From: Nonomuraea turcica
GTDB taxonomy: Bacteria > Actinomycetota > Actinomycetes > Streptosporangiales > Streptosporangiaceae
Assembly (NCBI RefSeq): GCF_030718205.1
Contig: NZ_JAUZQF010000038.1
Span: 19,639-83,638 of the forward strand
Direction of reading: 5' to 3'
DNA length: 64,000 bases
The notes under the pieces are model-generated. The model worked only from the letters and a program-made list of their open reading frames with translations. It was not told the DNA's origin and searched no databases. Each line of letters opens with the position of its first letter. Within the stretch, counting starts at the first letter, position 1. The position numbers were made by a program, and so were the translations under genes. Below, piece by piece: positions 61,392 through 64,000 of this stretch.

Positions 61392-61581
61392 AGACTCTGC
61401 GGTTGACTTCTTGGCTGGGCGGCCGTGGTGCGGCAGTCCGGCGGGCACGGGCTCATCCGTCGGCGCCTGTGGCATGGCCTCTAGTTGCGCATGCCGCCCG
61501 TGAGGTGATCTCATCCTGAGGGCCGCGTGTATACCGAAGCTGATCGGAAGCTCATGATCAATCACCAAGAAGGGACACGCG

Positions 61582-62685
61582 TTGGCCGGACCCGCGCATG
61601 ACCACTCGGACCAGTCACAGCAGGCGCGTGTGTCCCGCTTCGGCGTCGCGTCGACGGCGCTGGCATTGTCGAGCGATCGACGGCTCGCCGAGCTCGTAGA
61701 CGAAGCGAAAGCCATCGGCGCCGGCATCGGCGGCACGTCGATGGTGATGAACATCGACGGCGTGCCGGTGTTCGCCAAGCGAATCCCCCTGACCGACGTC
61801 GAACGCCGGCCGGAGAACGTCATGTCCACGGCGAACATGTTCGGCCTGCCCACGTTCTGCCAGTACGGTGTCGGCGGCCCCGTGTTCGGCGCCTGGCGGG
61901 AACTCGCCGCCAACACCATGACGACCAACTGGGTGCTCACCAGCCAGACCGAGGCCTTCCCGCTGATGTATCACTGGCGCATCCTCCCCGGATCGCCACC
62001 GGTGGCCGACGAGCACGCGGACGTCGATCGCACGGTCGCCTACTGGGAGGGCTCGCCGGCGGTGCGCGAGCGGCTCCACGCAGTGGCTTCGGCATCGGCG
62101 AGTATCGTCCTGTTTCTCGAATACATCCCGCTGAACCTGAGCGAGTGGCTGCCCATTCAGCTCACCGCCGGCGAAGAGGCGGTCACCGCCGCGTCCGCGC
62201 TGGTGGAACGATGCCTGCGCACCGACATCGCCTTCATGAACGCGAACGGCCTCCTGCATTTCGACGCCCACTTCCGCAACGTGCTCACCGATGGCCGACG
62301 CCTCTACTTCGCCGACCTCGGCCTGGCCACGTCGCCCCACTTCGACCTGTCGCCCGAGGAGTCGGACTTCGTCGCCCGCAACCTGAGCCACGACCTGGGC
62401 TACGCGCTGATGACCCTCGTCAACTGGCTGGTCACCAACGTGTGCGAGGTGCCGAACCCCGCCACAGGCGGGCCTGCCGCCCGCAACGCGTACATCCGGC
62501 GGTGTGCCGCGGGCGAGGAGCCCGCAGGCATTCCGGCTCCCCTAGCGGCGACCATCACTCGTAACGCGCCGGTGGCGGCGGCCATGAACGGTTTCTACTG
62601 GGATCTTTTCGGCGAGAGCCGGGCCACGACGTACCCGGCCGAGCAGGTCAGACGCGCGCTCACGCTGGCCGCTCAACCGCAATGA
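61582..62685 (+). CDS. Protein kinase-fold phosphotransferase-like protein
   Basis: 367 aa from TTG 61582, seven bases after AGAAGGG. The fold is kinase-like rather than a typical Hanks kinase: VFAKRIPLTD has a strand-3 Lys, NGLLHFDAHFRNVL gives the HxDxxxxN catalytic loop and YFADLGLATS an FADLG metal-binding motif in place of DFG. EYIPLNLSEWLP and later helical segments are not familiar. It probably phosphorylates a small molecule or a specific protein. It stands alone. Confidence 0.75.
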   Translation: MAGPAHDHSDQSQQARVSRFGVASTALALSSDRRLAELVDEAKAIGAGIGGTSMVMNIDGVPVFAKRIPLTDVERRPENVMSTANMFGLPTFCQYGVGGPVFGAWRELAANTMTTNWVLTSQTEAFPLMYHWRILPGSPPVADEHADVDRTVAYWEGSPAVRERLHAVASASASIVLFLEYIPLNLSEWLPIQLTAGEEAVTAASALVERCLRTDIAFMNANGLLHFDAHFRNVLTDGRRLYFADLGLATSPHFDLSPEESDFVARNLSHDLGYALMTLVNWLVTNVCEVPNPATGGPAARNAYIRRCAAGEEPAGIPAPLAATITRNAPVAAAMNGFYWDLFGESRATTYPAEQVRRALTLAAQPQ

Positions 62686-62778
62686 CCCAGCTGGGCTGTT
62701 GGAACTCCCAGCGACCTCTCCATGACCATGCGGCAAACTCTCTTCTGCCTCGGAAACCGGGGCTGCTAGCGTCCGGGC

Positions 62779-63684
62779 ATGTCGACACCGGATCTCACCG
62801 CCGCGCTCGAGCGCATCCCCGGCTGGTTCTGGCCGACCGACCAGCGCCTGTTCGAGTGGTTCCTGTCGGGTGGCGCCTCGGGCGACGTCCTGGAACTTGG
62901 GACGTACCTCGGCAAGAGCGCCGTCCTGATCGGCGGGCATATGCGGCAGGGGGAGACCTTCACCGTTTGCGACCTGTTCGAGTCGGACGCGCCAGACGCG
63001 CACAACAACGCCGAGACCACGGGGTCGTACTCGACGCTCACCCGCGACAAGTTCGAGCAGAACTATCTGAGCGTCCACGACACCCTGCCCGAGATCGTGC
63101 ACGGGCCGACGTCGATCATTCTCGATCACGTGAAGGCGGACACCTGCAGGTTCGTCCACGTCGACGCGTCGCACCTGTACGCACACGTCAAGGGTGACGT
63201 CCTGGCGGCGCGGACCGTGCTCAAGGACGACGGGATCGTCGCCTTCGACGACTACCGCAGCGAGCACACGCCGGGCGTCGCGCTCGCGGTCTGGGAAGCG
63301 GTCGCCGGTCTCGGGCTGGCGCCGGTCTGCATCAGCACGCAGAAGCTGTACGCCACGTGGGGCGATCCGGTGCCCGTCCAGCGGCGCCTGCTCGAATGGC
63401 TCAAGTCCCGTAGCGATCTGTGGCACACGACGGATGCCCTCGGGGATCGGGAGCTCGTCCGCGTCAACCAGCGCAAGAAGCCGAAGCCCGCGTCGCCGGA
63501 GAGCGATCTGGACCGGCTCACCGCCGAGCTGCGGCGCACGACGGCGAAGCTGAAAGAGGTCACGGCCGAGTCGCAGAACGCCGTTCAGGCGCTGAGGAAG
63601 GCGACCAGAGAGGTCAGCCTGCTCGGCCCGGTCGCTCATCGTGCGGCCGGCTGGCTTCGCCGGCGCTCCACTCCTCGAAAGTAG
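62779..63684 (+). CDS. Class I SAM-dependent methyltransferase with coiled-coil tail
   Basis: 301 aa from ATG 62779. The SAM motif is GDVLELGTYLGKSAVLIGGH, then FTVCDLFES as acidic strand, FVHVDASHLYAHVKGDVLAA and IVAFDDYRS. This is the TylF/CmcI-like group that methylates sugars or secondary metabolites. Residues from about 245 to 290 are heptad-like (LTAELRRTTAKLKEVTAESQ), probably a coiled coil. It is followed by a promoter and terminator at 63761-63876. Confidence 0.85.
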   Translation: MSTPDLTAALERIPGWFWPTDQRLFEWFLSGGASGDVLELGTYLGKSAVLIGGHMRQGETFTVCDLFESDAPDAHNNAETTGSYSTLTRDKFEQNYLSVHDTLPEIVHGPTSIILDHVKADTCRFVHVDASHLYAHVKGDVLAARTVLKDDGIVAFDDYRSEHTPGVALAVWEAVAGLGLAPVCISTQKLYATWGDPVPVQRRLLEWLKSRSDLWHTTDALGDRELVRVNQRKKPKPASPESDLDRLTAELRRTTAKLKEVTAESQNAVQALRKATREVSLLGPVAHRAAGWLRRRSTPRK

Positions 63685-63760
63685 TTTCTCGCCACCTTTA
63701 CCTGGACCGGCGACATTATCCCGAATATCAGGAGGAACTACCGACGAGCGGCGTTGGGGA

Positions 63761-63789
63761 TTGACAAGCGGAGCGGCATACGTCATGAT
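63761..63789 (+). promoter_or_regulatory. Consensus-like promoter TTGACA-N17-CATGAT
   Basis: TTGACA at 63761-63766 and CATGAT at 63784-63789 are separated by 17 bases, a good sigma-70-type spacing and an exact -35. It points rightwards and would start RNA near 63796. It precedes the leader ORF and the terminator hairpin. Confidence 0.6.
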
Positions 63790-63841
63790 GAAAATGCGAC
63801 CGGGAAGATGGGTCTGCGTAAGCGTGGACAAATTCTATTAG
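63788..63841 (+). CDS. Possible leader peptide of 17 aa
   Basis: ATG 63788 opens MKMRPGRWVCVSVDKFY and stops at TAG 63839-63841; a Met at 63794 would give 15 aa. The stop ends where the inner hairpin begins. The 5' arm of the outer terminator stem lies inside this frame. No ribosome site is visible, and the ATG overlaps the -10, so translation is inference. It may only be chance. Confidence 0.3.
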   Translation: MKMRPGRWVCVSVDKFY

Positions 63842-63876
63842 AGCGAGTACGCTCGGGCTTCCACGCTCCCTTTTTT
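63822..63876 (+). terminator. Nested hairpin with T6: terminator or attenuator
   Basis: GCGTGGA (63822-63828) pairs with TCCACGC (63861-63867, 63860 being the T) around an inner hairpin GAGCG-AGTA-CGCTC (63841-63854). TCCC and then TTTTTT at 63871-63876 follow on the plus strand, the only clear T-run terminator in the window. It can end the methyltransferase transcript or the short RNA begun near 63796. Confidence 0.75.
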
Positions 63877-63960
63877 GACGACCCGCGATGCTTGCTCACG
63901 TTGCGAGGTTGTCTGGCGTGCGTGTAGTCAGTCCGCCGCGAGCCCTCGGAAGGACATCTG

Positions 63961-64000
63961 TTGGCAGCCTCGCGCAACGCCTCCGCCGTACCCGCTGGTC
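63961..64000 (+). CDS. Start of a further gene, cut by the window edge
   Basis: TTG 63961, seven bases after GGAAGG, opens an in-frame reading of AASRNASAVPAG that runs off the edge. Fewer than 14 residues are visible, so no product can be named. The terminator at 63822-63876 lies 84 bases upstream and may attenuate its expression. Confidence 0.35.
   Translation, partial: MAASRNASAVPAG

Noticed and set aside
1..63684. The APH- and kinase-fold genes at 1-483, 8485-9390, 15947-17005 and 61582-62685 as one resistance cluster
   Set aside because: They are far apart, unrelated in context and differ in motif detail (HGDLGGSN, HLDLWPSN, HFDAHFRN); such paralogues are common in actinomycetes.

Overview
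The window is high-GC, gene-dense DNA with many GTG and TTG starts, purine-rich ribosome sites and translationally coupled gene pairs. Many of its families are typical of filamentous actinomycetes: a CU044_5270-type protein beside an ECF sigma factor, an SCO6745-type protein, mycothiol-dependent isomerase-fold proteins, a SpoIIE phosphatase with GAF/PAS/ATPase domains, LtrA, SigJ-type sigma, an F420-type PPOX protein and many APH-fold kinases. A Streptosporangiaceae- or Streptomyces-like chromosome fits best; the genus is inference. It looks like accessory chromosomal DNA: small regulator-target pairs, several broken genes and one IS200/IS605 transposon.

Layout. 1-1890: the 5' part of an APH-type kinase gene, then a histidine phosphatase gene between two decayed copies of the same integrase-like C-terminus. 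1880-6323: a MerR-methyltransferase fusion, a coupled ECF sigma / membrane protein / truncated ABC ATPase operon, and a divergent DinB-fold isomerase / HxlR pair. 6493-9390: a second HxlR gene divergent from a DsbA (FrnE)-type gene with an internal deletion and an atypical SDR, then an APH gene. 9486-14245: a BAAT-type hydrolase, a GlxA/AraC regulator divergent from an HD hydrolase, and a TetR / FAD-monooxygenase operon with a clear operator. 14310-21296: CU044_5270 / ECF sigma, APH, a 14-TM MFS pump, an EamA exporter and a membrane Ser/Thr kinase. 21390-32680: a PL8 polysaccharide lyase, MFS, P450, a beta-propeller lipoprotein, an ABC remnant, SCO6745-type, PhyH, a 45-aa protein, YceI, an unknown protein and a PPOX protein.

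32681 to about 34640: an apparently intact IS200/IS605 element with divergent tnpB and tnpA. 34696-38780: a DUF1772 protein and a tartrate-dehydrogenase / LysR / DASS transporter cluster with a LysR box. 38901-42281: a histone-H1-like Lys/Thr repeat protein, an AT-rich island before a 41-aa helical peptide gene, and a secreted metalloprotease whose promoter carries two palindromes. 42608-49088: a BtrH-like protein, a NitT/TauT-type ABC importer with an FAH-family hydrolase, and a lipoprotein. 49089-57143: SpoIIE phosphatase, a heterodimeric ABC exporter with complementary degenerate halves, a GNAT and a SigJ-type sigma. 57159-64000: LtrA, two sensor-less histidine kinase cores, an ArsR/SDR pair, a kinase-fold protein, a methyltransferase, and at the right edge a promoter, leader ORF and terminator before the start of another gene.

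The clearest functional units are the ABC heterodimer, the tartrate-type cluster, the TetR/monooxygenase and ArsR/SDR pairs with their operators, and the NitT/TauT importer with FAH. The most novel-looking signals are the right-edge attenuator-like leader, the 41-aa peptide under its AT-rich control region, and the reciprocally degenerate ABC pair.
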